64,000 bases of DNA, taken from the NCBI RefSeq assembly GCF_016863315.1, contig NZ_BOOQ01000023.1, forward strand, positions 186,001-250,000, written 5' to 3'. The notes below the pieces were generated by a model. The model saw only the letters and a list, made by a program, of their open reading frames with translations, was not told the origin of the DNA and made no database searches. The position numbers and the translations under genes are program-made. The stretch comes from Planotetraspora silvatica (GTDB lineage: Bacteria; Actinomycetota; Actinomycetes; Streptosporangiales; Streptosporangiaceae). Position 1 is the stretch's first letter. Each line of letters opens with the position of its first letter. Below are positions 43,064 to 51,440 of this stretch, piece by piece.

Positions 43064-45277
43064 CTAACCGAGCGTTCCGGGGGCCCAGACCTCGACGGCG
43101 TCGTACGATCCCGTGCCGGTGACCTCCCGGGCAGCGCCCGTGATCACGTCGACGATGTAGGTGTAGTAGCCGTCGTCATCGTCTGAGACGTCGACGAGCA
43201 CCTCGCGATCGTTGACCCAGCCGTGGACCTCATCGATGTAGGAGTACTTCGGAAGGGCGGCCTCCGTCAGGGTGCGGACCTTTCCGGTGCGTGCGTCGAG
43301 CGTGACCAGCCGGTTGTGCCCGTCGCCGCTCGGATGGGCCGGCTCCACGGCGACGGCGAGGACCTTGCCGTCGCCGGACAGCGCCCCACCGCTGTCGAAC
43401 AGTTCAGGCTCCACGCGCGTGCGGCTCAGCACATGACCGTCCGGCCGCATCCGGACGAGGGTGGTGGTGTGGACGCGGCCGGGCTCGTTCCGCACATCGC
43501 CCGTCATCGTGGCGGTGACCGTGCCGTCGTCGGACACGGCCAGGAGATTCAGGTATCGCGGCAGGGCCCAGGACCGGTTCGTGGTGAAGTCGTGCAAACG
43601 GGGCCGGGGAGCACCCTCGCCCTGTCCGTAGCCGACGGCCAGCCACCGCCCAGCGGGCGAGAAGTCCAGTTCGGTGTCGAAGTCCACCCGGTCGGCGTCC
43701 GAGATGAGGTCGGTGATCTCTGGCGTCGTATCGTCACGGCTGACCATGACCACCGCGTCGGCCGAGGTGTCGTAGTAGGCCAGGCGGGCGCCGTCCGCGC
43801 TCATCGCGAACAGCGTCCGGTCGGAACGGGTGTCCGCATCGGGGATCCGCCACTCGTCGAACCCGGTGCTCACCACGCGCCAACTCCTGCAGTCGCCGTA
43901 GTCGGCGTACTCGGAATCGTCGGGGTCGCAGTAAGGGCGGTAGGCGTACCGGAACGGGTTGGGGATGCTGTAGTCCAGCACACGAGGCACGTCCTGGCCC
44001 TGCTGGTCCTGGGGGTCGCCGCCGTCTCCGAGGGCCTGCAGGCCGGGGCCGGCGCGGCGGGCGCTGTCCTGGATTCCGCCGACCAGGGCGGACATCCCCG
44101 CGATGACGCCGACGCCCACGAGCCCCGCCGCCGCGACGCCGGCGATCGTGGCCCGGACGCGTCGCCGCGTGCGACGACGCCGTGCCGTACGGAGGATCTC
44201 CCCGGTGACACCGGGGACGTCGACGGCGGGGGTCTCCGCGGCGAGCAGCGCCAGGTGGCGCCGCAACGCCTCGTGCGCCGGGTCCTCGGCCGCCTGGGGT
44301 CCCATGAACGGTGTCACGGGTGGCACCGGCTGCGGCGCCGGGTGCGGCCTCGGCCCCGGTGCGGCCGCCGGTGGCGGGTACAGAGGTGTGCCGTGCGGGC
44401 CGCTGAGGGGCACCGGAGGCGCCCATGAGGCTCCCGGTGACGCCGGGGCGCTCTGCGGCTCGGGCGGCGCCCAGGACGTGCTGTGGGCCTCAGGCGGCGT
44501 CTGGGCCTCGGGCGCCGTCCAGGACGTGCTGTGGGCCTCAGGCGCCGTCCAGGACGTGCTCTGAGGCGGTGGAGGTGCCCACGCCGTGGAAGGAGCGGCG
44601 GCCGGAGCCTCCGGAGCGGTGCCTGAAGCCGGAGCGGTGCCTGAAGCCGGAGCGGTACCGGGGGTCGGAGCCGTACCTGACGCCGGAGGAGCATCGAGGG
44701 CCGGAGCCGTATCGACGGCGGCCGCGAGGACGGGAAGGCGGCCCTTCAGCTCCGACAGGGCGGCGGCGATCTCGGTCCAGGCCGTCCGGGCGTCCATCTT
44801 GCACAGCGCGGCCGCGTGCTCCACGGAAAGTCCCTCGTGGAAGCGCGCCACGATGAGGGCACGGCGACGGGGGGTCAGCGCCCTCATCGCCTCGGACACC
44901 TGGAGTGTGAGGCTCCGGCCGTCCGGCCCCTGCGGCCCGGCGTGGAGGCCCGTGCCCACACGCGCCGTGTCACCGCTCGAAGGCCGGTTCAGGATCGGCG
45001 GAGCCTTCGGCGGGCGGGTGAGGTAGGCCCCGAACAGCTCCCTCAGCGCGGCCCGGGCGGGGGACGACCACCGCAGGGTGTTCCACCGGTTCCCGACCTT
45101 GGTGAGGGCCGCGACGACGAGATGGCGTGCCGCCGTGCCGTCACCGGTGAGCAGGAACGCCGTACGGGTGAGAGCCGGGGCGTGGTCCGCGACGAAGGCG
45201 TCGAAGCCGGGGAGGTCCCTGGCGGCCGCCCTCGTCGGAGAACTCGGGAAGGGCCGGGCACCGGGGGGGACATTCAC
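43064..45277 (-). CDS. SigE-like sigma domain fused to a transmembrane helix and a beta-propeller-like sensor
   Basis: 737 residues in four parts. Residues about 22-100 resemble ECF sigma region 2 of the SigE type (FDAFVADHAPALTRTAFLLTG). Residues about 131-178 resemble region 4 (ALTPRRRALIVARF, then SVEHAAALCKMDARTA). A long Pro/Ala/Thr linker with repeated ASGTAP and STSWTAPEA units follows. One transmembrane helix at about 372-400 leads to an extracytoplasmic domain of about 330 residues with WD/TolB-like blades (MSADGARLAYYD, FSPAGRWLAVGY, GDGKVLAVAVEP). Region 2 looks reduced, so it may not be a working sigma factor. Starts at GTG 45277 with GAGG upstream. Confidence 0.75.
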   Translation of the reverse strand: MNVPPGARPFPSSPTRAAARDLPGFDAFVADHAPALTRTAFLLTGDGTAARHLVVAALTKVGNRWNTLRWSSPARAALRELFGAYLTRPPKAPPILNRPSSGDTARVGTGLHAGPQGPDGRSLTLQVSEAMRALTPRRRALIVARFHEGLSVEHAAALCKMDARTAWTEIAAALSELKGRLPVLAAAVDTAPALDAPPASGTAPTPGTAPASGTAPASGTAPEAPAAAPSTAWAPPPPQSTSWTAPEAHSTSWTAPEAQTPPEAHSTSWAPPEPQSAPASPGASWAPPVPLSGPHGTPLYPPPAAAPGPRPHPAPQPVPPVTPFMGPQAAEDPAHEALRRHLALLAAETPAVDVPGVTGEILRTARRRRTRRRVRATIAGVAAAGLVGVGVIAGMSALVGGIQDSARRAGPGLQALGDGGDPQDQQGQDVPRVLDYSIPNPFRYAYRPYCDPDDSEYADYGDCRSWRVVSTGFDEWRIPDADTRSDRTLFAMSADGARLAYYDTSADAVVMVSRDDTTPEITDLISDADRVDFDTELDFSPAGRWLAVGYGQGEGAPRPRLHDFTTNRSWALPRYLNLLAVSDDGTVTATMTGDVRNEPGRVHTTTLVRMRPDGHVLSRTRVEPELFDSGGALSGDGKVLAVAVEPAHPSGDGHNRLVTLDARTGKVRTLTEAALPKYSYIDEVHGWVNDREVLVDVSDDDDGYYTYIVDVITGAAREVTGTGSYDAVEVWAPGTLG
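44440..44690. repeat. Minisatellite coding for the Pro/Ala-rich linker
   Basis: Within the linker of the sigma-like fusion, a unit of about 30 bases containing caggacgtgctgtgggcctc is repeated three to four times (about 44470-44570), and an 18-base unit, gtgcctgaagccggagcg, is repeated about three times (about 44614-44665). Both keep the reading frame. Confidence 0.7.
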
Positions 45278-45414
45278 GACTTTCCTCGCTTTCTAGCCGG
45301 GAAAGCATATAGCTGATCTTTGCTGCTCAGGCCATGTTTCGCGGCAGATTCCCGAACCGAGCCCTTGATCATCACGTCTAATGAGTCAGGATCAGCAGAA
45401 AGAGAGCCGTCGCC

Positions 45415-46080
45415 ATGAAGACCCGTCTCGTCCTCGCAACCATGCCCCTCGCCGGCCTCGTGGCCTGCGGCGGCGCCGCGTCGGGGTCGTCGGCCGCGCC
45501 CTCCCTGGCGGGGACGCCGGCCGCGTCAGCCCCCGGTACCCCGACCACGGACGGCCCCGAGCCCGTCACGTCACCCACCCAGGTCACGCCGACCACGCCG
45601 ACTCCGTCGGTCAAGCCGGTCACGTCGTCCCAACCTGCAGACGCGCCACCGCCGACCTCGACGAAGCCGATCAGTGTGGAACGTTCCCCCGTGCCCCCTC
45701 CCATGGTCACCGGAGTCAGGTACGCGCGCCACGCGGCCTTCGACCGCGTCGTCGTCGACCTCGCGGGGGCGAGGACCGGCTACTCGGTCAACTGGGTGCC
45801 CAAGCTCGTCCAGGACGGATCGGGAGCCGTCGTCAAGATCAAGGGTGGCGCGTATCTCCAGGTCGCACTGTTCCCCGCCTACGCGCACAACGAGGCCGGC
45901 CAGCCGACGTGGAAGGGCCCGCGTGAGGTCGCCGTCAAGTTGCCGAACGTCACCCACGTCGTCAAGACCGGTGACTTCGAAGGCATGGTGGGCGTCGGAC
46001 TCGTGCTCAAGCACAAGGCCGGATTCCGCGTGATCGAGCAGTCGTCGCCGACCCGCCTCGTGATCGACGTGGCGCACTGA
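45415..46080 (+). CDS. AMIN-like domain lipoprotein
   Basis: 221 residues. A lipoprotein signal ends at Cys in LAGLVACGG. A Ser/Thr/Pro-rich linker (about 25-95) is followed by a beta-rich domain from VTGVRYARHAAFDRVVVDLAG to PTRLVIDVAH, the AMIN-like fold that binds peptidoglycan or related ligands in the cell wall. Starts at ATG 45415. It is divergent from the sigma/propeller fusion, with 137 bases between, so a shared regulatory region is possible. Confidence 0.82.
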   Translation: MKTRLVLATMPLAGLVACGGAASGSSAAPSLAGTPAASAPGTPTTDGPEPVTSPTQVTPTTPTPSVKPVTSSQPADAPPPTSTKPISVERSPVPPPMVTGVRYARHAAFDRVVVDLAGARTGYSVNWVPKLVQDGSGAVVKIKGGAYLQVALFPAYAHNEAGQPTWKGPREVAVKLPNVTHVVKTGDFEGMVGVGLVLKHKAGFRVIEQSSPTRLVIDVAH

Positions 46081-46093
46081 CACACTGGACGGC

Positions 46094-46447
46094 ATGGTCA
46101 GGAAGATCGATGCGCCGGCGCGTGTCCCCGTGCCCGGCGGCAAGCTGATAGATGAGTACTTCGGCCGCGTCAACAGCGGCGACGACCAGGTGTCCATCGC
46201 GCACATGGTGGCGCCCCCCGGCTGGGAGGAGCCGGCGCAGACGCCGGGTTTCGCCGAATACACCGTGGTCCTCAAGGGGTCGGTGATCGTCGAGCACGCC
46301 GAGGGCACCACGCTCGTAGAGGCGGGCCAGGCGTTCGCCAGCGACGCGGGGGAGAAGATCCGGTACAGTTCGGGCCCTTCCGGCGCCGAATACGTCGCCA
46401 TCTGCCTTCCGGCCTTCTCGCCGGAGACGGCCAACCGAGACGACTGA
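46094..46447 (+). CDS. Cupin domain protein
   Basis: 117 residues, a single small beta-barrel. The first cupin motif is loosely seen around PPGWEEPAQTPGFAEYTVVLKGSVIVEH and the second at EAGQAFASDAGEKIRYS; the His ligands of motif 1 are largely missing, so metal binding is doubtful. Starts 13 bases after the lipoprotein stop. Function is unknown. Confidence 0.75.
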   Translation: MVRKIDAPARVPVPGGKLIDEYFGRVNSGDDQVSIAHMVAPPGWEEPAQTPGFAEYTVVLKGSVIVEHAEGTTLVEAGQAFASDAGEKIRYSSGPSGAEYVAICLPAFSPETANRDD

Positions 46448-46526
46448 TTTCCCGTCATACCCTGCAAGATCGCCTATGCGCGCGAAGGTAGGGTTGCTGG
46501 ATGAGTGACGGGAGCGAGGAGGGCGC

Positions 46527-47615
46527 ATGAGCCGGCTGCCGACTCTTGAGGAGATCCGCGCGGTCCCCAAGGTGCTGCTGCACGACCACCTGGACGGCGG
46601 TCTCCGTCCATCGACGATCGTCGATCTGGCCCGCGACTGCGGCCACACGCTGCCCACCACCGACGTGGACGGGCTCGCGTCCTGGTTCCGTGAGGTCTCC
46701 GACGCGGGCTCGCTCGAGCGCTATCTGGAGACCTTCACGCACACCGTCGGGGTCATGCAGTCGCGTGAGGCGCTGGAGAGGGTCGCCGCGGAGTGCGCAC
46801 AGGACCTGGCCGACGACGGCGTCGTCTACGCCGAGGTCAGGTACGCCCCGGAATTGCACACCTCCGGCGGGCTCAGCCTCGACGAGGTCGTGCAGGCCGT
46901 GCTCGAGGGTTTCCGGGTGGGATCGGCGGGCCCGGACGGCCGGCCGAGGATCCGGGTCGGCACGCTGCTCACCGCGATGCGGCACCAGGCGAGGTCGATG
47001 GAGATCGCCGAACTGGCCGTGCGCTACCGCGACGTCGGCGTGGTCGGCTTCGACATCGCCGGCGCCGAGGCGGGCTACCCGCCCACACGGCACCTCGACG
47101 CGTTCGAGTACCTGCAGCGGGAGAACGCGCACTTCACCATCCACGCGGGTGAGGCCTTCGGGCTGCCTTCGATCTGGCAGGCCATCCAGTGGTGCGGCGC
47201 CGACCGCCTGGGGCACGGCGTCCGCATCATCGACGACGTCGCGGTGTCCGGAGACGGCGAGGCCAAGCTCGGCAGGCTGGCCGCGTACGTGCGCGACAAG
47301 CGGATCCCCCTCGAGATGTGTCCCGCGTCCAACGTGCAGACGGGGGCCGCCGCATCGATCGCCGAGCACCCGATCGGGCTGCTGCGGCGACTGCACTTCC
47401 GCGTCACCGTCAACACCGACAACCGGCTGATGAGCGACACCAGCGTGTCACGGGAGTTCGCCTCACTGGTCGACGCGTTCGGCTACGGCTGGGACGACCT
47501 GCAGTGGTTCACGGTCAACGCGATGAAGTCGGCCTTCATCCCCTTCGACGAGCGGCTCGCGCTGATCAACGATGTGATCAAGCCGGGCTTCGCCCAGATG
47601 GCGCGGCGCGGGTGA
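46527..47615 (+). CDS. add: Adenosine deaminase
   Basis: 362 residues, TIM-barrel zinc hydrolase converting adenosine to inosine. Motifs: [11 protein letters not shown] with the first two metal His (LHxHLDG), [22 protein letters not shown] with the third His and catalytic Glu, RLGHGVRI with the catalytic His, and [11 protein letters not shown] with the Asp ligand (TDN in place of the commoner TDDP). GAGGAGGG precedes the ATG. Its product feeds purine nucleoside phosphorylase at 49967. The stop overlaps the next start (GTGA). Confidence 0.95.
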   Translation: MSRLPTLEEIRAVPKVLLHDHLDGGLRPSTIVDLARDCGHTLPTTDVDGLASWFREVSDAGSLERYLETFTHTVGVMQSREALERVAAECAQDLADDGVVYAEVRYAPELHTSGGLSLDEVVQAVLEGFRVGSAGPDGRPRIRVGTLLTAMRHQARSMEIAELAVRYRDVGVVGFDIAGAEAGYPPTRHLDAFEYLQRENAHFTIHAGEAFGLPSIWQAIQWCGADRLGHGVRIIDDVAVSGDGEAKLGRLAAYVRDKRIPLEMCPASNVQTGAAASIAEHPIGLLRRLHFRVTVNTDNRLMSDTSVSREFASLVDAFGYGWDDLQWFTVNAMKSAFIPFDERLALINDVIKPGFAQMARRG

Positions 47616-48211
47616 ACAAGCAGATCTTCCGGTCGAAGGTGGCCTGGCTGTTCGGCTGGGTCTGGCTGGTGTTCGCCGCCTGGAACGTCTGGGACCTCAC
47701 CCGCCACGGCTCGATGCCCTCGGCTCTGATCGCGGGAGCGGCGCTGGGCGTCATCACCGCGCTCGTGTTCCTGCTGGCGCTGCGCCCCGCGATCGTGGCC
47801 GAGGCGGGAGGCGTCCACATCCGCAACCCGCTCAGGGACGTCTACATCCCCTGGAGCGAGGTCGGCGAGGTGCTGGTCACCCATTCGATCATCATCGAGT
47901 CGGGCCACACGACCATCCGCTGCTGGACGCCGCAGGCCACGGCCCGTGAGCGGGCCAAGGCCACCCGGCGGGCCGAGCGAGGCAGGAAGCCCGTCATGGA
48001 GGCGAACGTCTCCAAGGGCGAGCAGGCGGCCGCCGAGTTGCTGGCCGGTCGCACGCACGCCGACTGGGTGGCGCTGCAGTTGACGGAGATGAGCGTCTCC
48101 CGCGCCGCCGACTCGTCGGGTGAGACGAGGGTGGCCTGGTCGCCGTACTCGCTCGCCGCCGTGGCCGCGGCCGTCGTGCTCGTCGTGGTGACGATCGTCG
48201 CAACGATCTGA
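47612..48211 (+). CDS. PH-domain membrane protein
   Basis: 199 residues with two N-terminal membrane helices (about 12-60), a beta-rich PH-like domain starting [21 protein letters not shown], a basic helical stretch ([16 protein letters not shown]) and a C-terminal membrane helix. This layout is common in actinobacterial proteins of unknown function. Its GTG overlaps the adenosine deaminase stop, so the two are cotranslated, although no functional link is obvious. Confidence 0.8.
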   Translation: MNKQIFRSKVAWLFGWVWLVFAAWNVWDLTRHGSMPSALIAGAALGVITALVFLLALRPAIVAEAGGVHIRNPLRDVYIPWSEVGEVLVTHSIIIESGHTTIRCWTPQATARERAKATRRAERGRKPVMEANVSKGEQAAAELLAGRTHADWVALQLTEMSVSRAADSSGETRVAWSPYSLAAVAAAVVLVVVTIVATI

Positions 48212-48213
48212 CG

Positions 48214-48312
48214 CCCCAGGACGGCGGCCTACAGCCCCAGGACGCCGGCTACACGCCCCAGGACGGCGACTACAGTCCCAGAACGGCGACTACAGCCCCA
48301 GGACGGCGGCCA
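48214..48312. repeat. 20-21-bp tandem repeat derived from the end of the sugar mutase gene
   Basis: Five units of the type gccccaggacggcggctaca occur in tandem; the last lies inside the 3' end of the mutase gene. On the complement each unit reads as a copy of the final codons AAVLGL and a stop, so the array looks like repeated slippage duplication of the gene end. Confidence 0.85.
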
Positions 48313-49939
48313 GGTCCTTCTTGAGGGCGTCGAGGTCCCGCACGGCTCGAGCCCGCGCGGCGGTCACGCCGCCCTCGGGACCGTCCTCCACGGGGATGAC
48401 GATCTCCAGATAGCACTTGAGCTTGGGCTCGGTTCCGCTTGGCCGTACGACGACGCGGGCGTCTCCGGAGAGGTGATAGCGGAGTCCGTCGGTCGGCGGC
48501 AGGCCGGCCACCCCCTCCGCCAGGTCCTCGGCCGACTTCACCGCGCGGCCCGCCAGTTCGGCGGGCGGTACGGCCCGCAGCCGCGCCATCGCATCGGTGA
48601 TCAGCGACAGGTCGTCGACCCGGACGGAGAGCTGGGCGGTCGCGTGCAGGCCGTGGCGGCGGGCCTGGTCGTCGAGCAGGTCGGTGAGCGTCCTGCCGTC
48701 CCGCTTCGCCTGGGCGGCCAGACCGGCCACGGCGAGCGCGGCCCCGATGCCGTCCTTGTCGTGGACGGGCAGACCCGCGTCCGAGCCGACGCTGTACCCG
48801 AGGGCCTCCTCATAGCCGAAGACGAGCCCCGGCCCCGCCTTCATGATCCACTTGAATCCGGTGAGGGTCTCGGCGTACCCCACGCCGCGATCCGCGGCGA
48901 TCTTCCCGAGCAGCGACGAGGAGACGACGGACGTGGCCACGAGACGGCCGTCGCCCGACGTGCTTCCCAGCACGTGCTCGGCGAGCAGACCGCCCACCTC
49001 GTCACCGGTGAGCATGCGGTAGCCGCCCCCGGGCAGCGGAGTGCCGACGGCGCACCGGTCGGCGTCGGGGTCGTTCGCCAGCACGAGGTCGGCGCCGGTC
49101 CTGGCGGCCAACTCGAGCGCGAGATCCATCGCGCCCGGCTCCTCCGGGTTGGGGAACGACACCGTGGGGAACTCCGGATCGGGCAGAGCCTGCCGCTCCG
49201 CCATCACCGGCGCCTTGAAACCCGCCCTGACCATGGCATCGGAGAGGACCTGCCCGCCCACGCCGTGAAGCGGGGTGTAGGCGATCGACAGCTCGCGGGC
49301 CTCCCCGATCGGGAGTGACGTCACCGCGTCGAGGTACGGCTCGACGATGTCCCGGTACCCCAGCGTCGTCCAGCTCTCGCCCAGCGGCAGCCCGTCGACG
49401 CGGCCGACCGCGTCGATGGCCCGGGAGATCTCACCGTCGATTGGCGGCACGATCTGCGCCCCGTCGCCCCAGTAGACCTTGTAGCCGTTGTCACGCGGCG
49501 GATTGTGCGAGGCGGTGACCATGACGCCCGCGTCCGCGCCGAGATGCCGTACGGCGAAGGCCAGCACCGGCGTCGGCCAGTGGCTCTCCATGACCGACGC
49601 CCGCAGGCCCGCACCGGTCAGCACCGCGGCGGTGTCGGCGGCGAAGACGTCCGAGTTGTGCCGGGCGTCGAAGCCGACGACCACGTGCTTGCCCGGCCCC
49701 AGCACGCGGGCCAGCCCGGCGGCGGCCCGCATGACGGTGACCCGGTTCATCCGGTTGGGCCCGGCGCCCAATTCACCGCGGAGACCAGCGGTGCCGAACT
49801 CCAGTTTGGCCCCGAACCGCTCCGCCAGCTCGGCGTGATCCTCCAGGCGGAGGATCTCCTCAAGCTCCGCCCGGGTGCCGGGATCGGGGTCCTGGGCGAG
49901 CCATTCGAGAGCCGGCCGTACGAAGTCGGTGGAGGTCAA
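48290..49939 (-). CDS. Phosphohexomutase/phosphopentomutase-like enzyme (phospho-sugar mutase)
   Basis: 549 residues, alpha-D-phosphohexomutase family. The N-terminal FGTAGLRGELGAGPNRMN, the active-site Ser in VTASHNPPRDNGYKVYW, the metal loop DPDADRCAVG, the sugar-binding GYEEALGYSVG and the C-terminal phosphate site VRPSGTEPKLKCYLE are all present. In actinobacteria this gene neighbours nucleoside salvage genes, and family members include phosphopentomutase activity that would use ribose-1-phosphate from PNP and DeoA. It starts at TTG 49939 with GGAG seven bases upstream. Confidence 0.9.
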   Translation of the reverse strand: MTSTDFVRPALEWLAQDPDPGTRAELEEILRLEDHAELAERFGAKLEFGTAGLRGELGAGPNRMNRVTVMRAAAGLARVLGPGKHVVVGFDARHNSDVFAADTAAVLTGAGLRASVMESHWPTPVLAFAVRHLGADAGVMVTASHNPPRDNGYKVYWGDGAQIVPPIDGEISRAIDAVGRVDGLPLGESWTTLGYRDIVEPYLDAVTSLPIGEARELSIAYTPLHGVGGQVLSDAMVRAGFKAPVMAERQALPDPEFPTVSFPNPEEPGAMDLALELAARTGADLVLANDPDADRCAVGTPLPGGGYRMLTGDEVGGLLAEHVLGSTSGDGRLVATSVVSSSLLGKIAADRGVGYAETLTGFKWIMKAGPGLVFGYEEALGYSVGSDAGLPVHDKDGIGAALAVAGLAAQAKRDGRTLTDLLDDQARRHGLHATAQLSVRVDDLSLITDAMARLRAVPPAELAGRAVKSAEDLAEGVAGLPPTDGLRYHLSGDARVVVRPSGTEPKLKCYLEIVIPVEDGPEGGVTAARARAVRDLDALKKDLAAVLGL

Positions 49940-49966
49940 CGTCGTTCTCCAGTACGCGGGAGCGGG

Positions 49967-50770
49967 TTACAGCTTGTCGACGACCTTGGCGAGGAGCCCG
50001 CCCATGCGGGCCGCGGTCGCGCGGCCCACCTCGAGGACCTCCTCGTGGTTGAGCGGCTCGCCGACCAGGCCGGCGCCCGGGTTGGTGACCAGCGAGACGC
50101 CCAGCACGTCGGCGCCGGCCTCGCGCGCGGCGATCGCCTCGAGGACCGTCGACATGCCGATCAGGTCGCCGCCCAGCGTGCGCAACATGCGGATCTCGGC
50201 CGGGGTCTCGTAGGTCGGGCCGCGGAACGCCACGTAGACGCCCTCGGCCAGCGACGGGTCCACCTCCCGGGCGAGCTCCCGCAGGCGCGGCGTGTAGACG
50301 TCGGTGAGATCGACGAAGGTGGCGCCGGTGATCGGGTTGCTCCCGGTCAGGTTGATGTGGTCGCTGATCAGGACCGGCTCGCCGACGCTCTGCGTCTCGG
50401 GCCGGAGCCCGCCCGCCGCGTTGGTCAGCACCACCGTGCGGACTCCGGCGGCGACAGCCGTACGGACTCCGTGGACGACCGGCTCGACGCCCCTGCCCTC
50501 GTAGAGGTGCGTGCGGCCGAGGAAGATCAGCGCGTTGAGCCCGGCCGCGGTGCGTACGGCCCGCAAGGTGCCCGCGTGCCCCGCGACGGAGGGGGGCGAG
50601 AAGCCGGGCAGCTTGGTCACGGGGAACTCGGCGACGGTCTCACCGATGGCGTCCGCGGCCGGCACCCAGCCGGACCCGAGGACGATGGCCACATCGAAGG
50701 ACGCGGTGCCGGTGAGATTCCTCAGCGTGGTCGCGGCCTCTGCCGCCAAGCCGTAAGCGTCGTTGGTCAC
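49967..50770 (-). CDS. Purine nucleoside phosphorylase
   Basis: 267 residues, trimeric PNP type. Motifs: [14 protein letters not shown] with the phosphate-binding Ser, [61 protein letters not shown] and [10 protein letters not shown] with the base-contacting Asn. Phosphorolyses inosine, guanosine or their deoxy forms. It ends 27 bases upstream of the mutase start on the same strand, so the pair converts nucleosides to base and pentose-5-phosphate. GTG at 50770 with a tacgct box about seven bases before it suggests a leaderless message. Confidence 0.93.
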   Translation of the reverse strand: MTNDAYGLAAEAATTLRNLTGTASFDVAIVLGSGWVPAADAIGETVAEFPVTKLPGFSPPSVAGHAGTLRAVRTAAGLNALIFLGRTHLYEGRGVEPVVHGVRTAVAAGVRTVVLTNAAGGLRPETQSVGEPVLISDHINLTGSNPITGATFVDLTDVYTPRLRELAREVDPSLAEGVYVAFRGPTYETPAEIRMLRTLGGDLIGMSTVLEAIAAREAGADVLGVSLVTNPGAGLVGEPLNHEEVLEVGRATAARMGGLLAKVVDKL

Positions 50771-50854
50771 TTTAGTGAGCGTACAGAAGGTACGAAGCGC
50801 CCCGACCAGGACACCTCACGATGGCGTCACGGTGCCACACGGCCGGTGACGGCA

Positions 50855-51307
50855 TCAGTCGCCGAGGGACTTGCACGGGCGGGCCCGCAGCGCGCCGACG
50901 TAGTCGTCGGGAGCGCCCGCCTTCTCCGCGGCGTCGGCCAGGATGCCGAGATAACGCGCCGAGGGCAGGCCGCCCTCGTAGGAGTCGAGCACATAGGACC
51001 AGGCCAGCACATCACCGTCCAGCGTGGCGACGCGGAGCCGTACCTTGCGGTAATAGCCCAGCTCGGTGCCCGTCCACTTGTCGAGCGACCCCTCGTCCCA
51101 CTCGGGGACGTCATAGAGGACGACGAAGACCTGGTCGTCGGCGTCTTCGACGATCGTGGCGAGCGCGCCCTCCCAGCTGACGTCCTCCCCGCCGAACGTC
51201 AGTCGCCAGCCGGAGAGCCAGCCGGTGCCGCGCACGGGCGAGTGCGGAGCACGCTCTGCCATCTGTTTCGGGTCCATGTTGCTGCCATAGGCGGCGTAAA
51301 CAGGCAC
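50855..51307 (-). CDS. Gamma-glutamylcyclotransferase-like protein
   Basis: 150 residues. The N-terminal VPVYAAYGSNMDPKQM carries the YGSN signature of the GGCT/AIG2 fold, and the later YYRKVRLRVATLDG and the catalytic Glu region (YDVPEWDEGSLDKW) fit. It may cyclise gamma-glutamyl amino acids to 5-oxoproline. The GTG at 51307 is preferred since the upstream 26 residues are not family-like; there is no ribosome site, and a taatct box about ten bases upstream suggests leaderless translation. Divergent from the LpdA-type gene. Confidence 0.85.
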   Translation of the reverse strand: MPVYAAYGSNMDPKQMAERAPHSPVRGTGWLSGWRLTFGGEDVSWEGALATIVEDADDQVFVVLYDVPEWDEGSLDKWTGTELGYYRKVRLRVATLDGDVLAWSYVLDSYEGGLPSARYLGILADAAEKAGAPDDYVGALRARPCKSLGD

Positions 51308-51440
51308 GGCACACAAGATTAATCCAAGATCCCGAAAGTTGAACGAAGAGAGCGCCGGGACACCCGGTACGGGGGAGAAATCCACGTAGTCGGGTGGTTA
51401 CGCGCCCCTCTTCGGGAGGAGGTCGGCGGGATGCGGAAGA

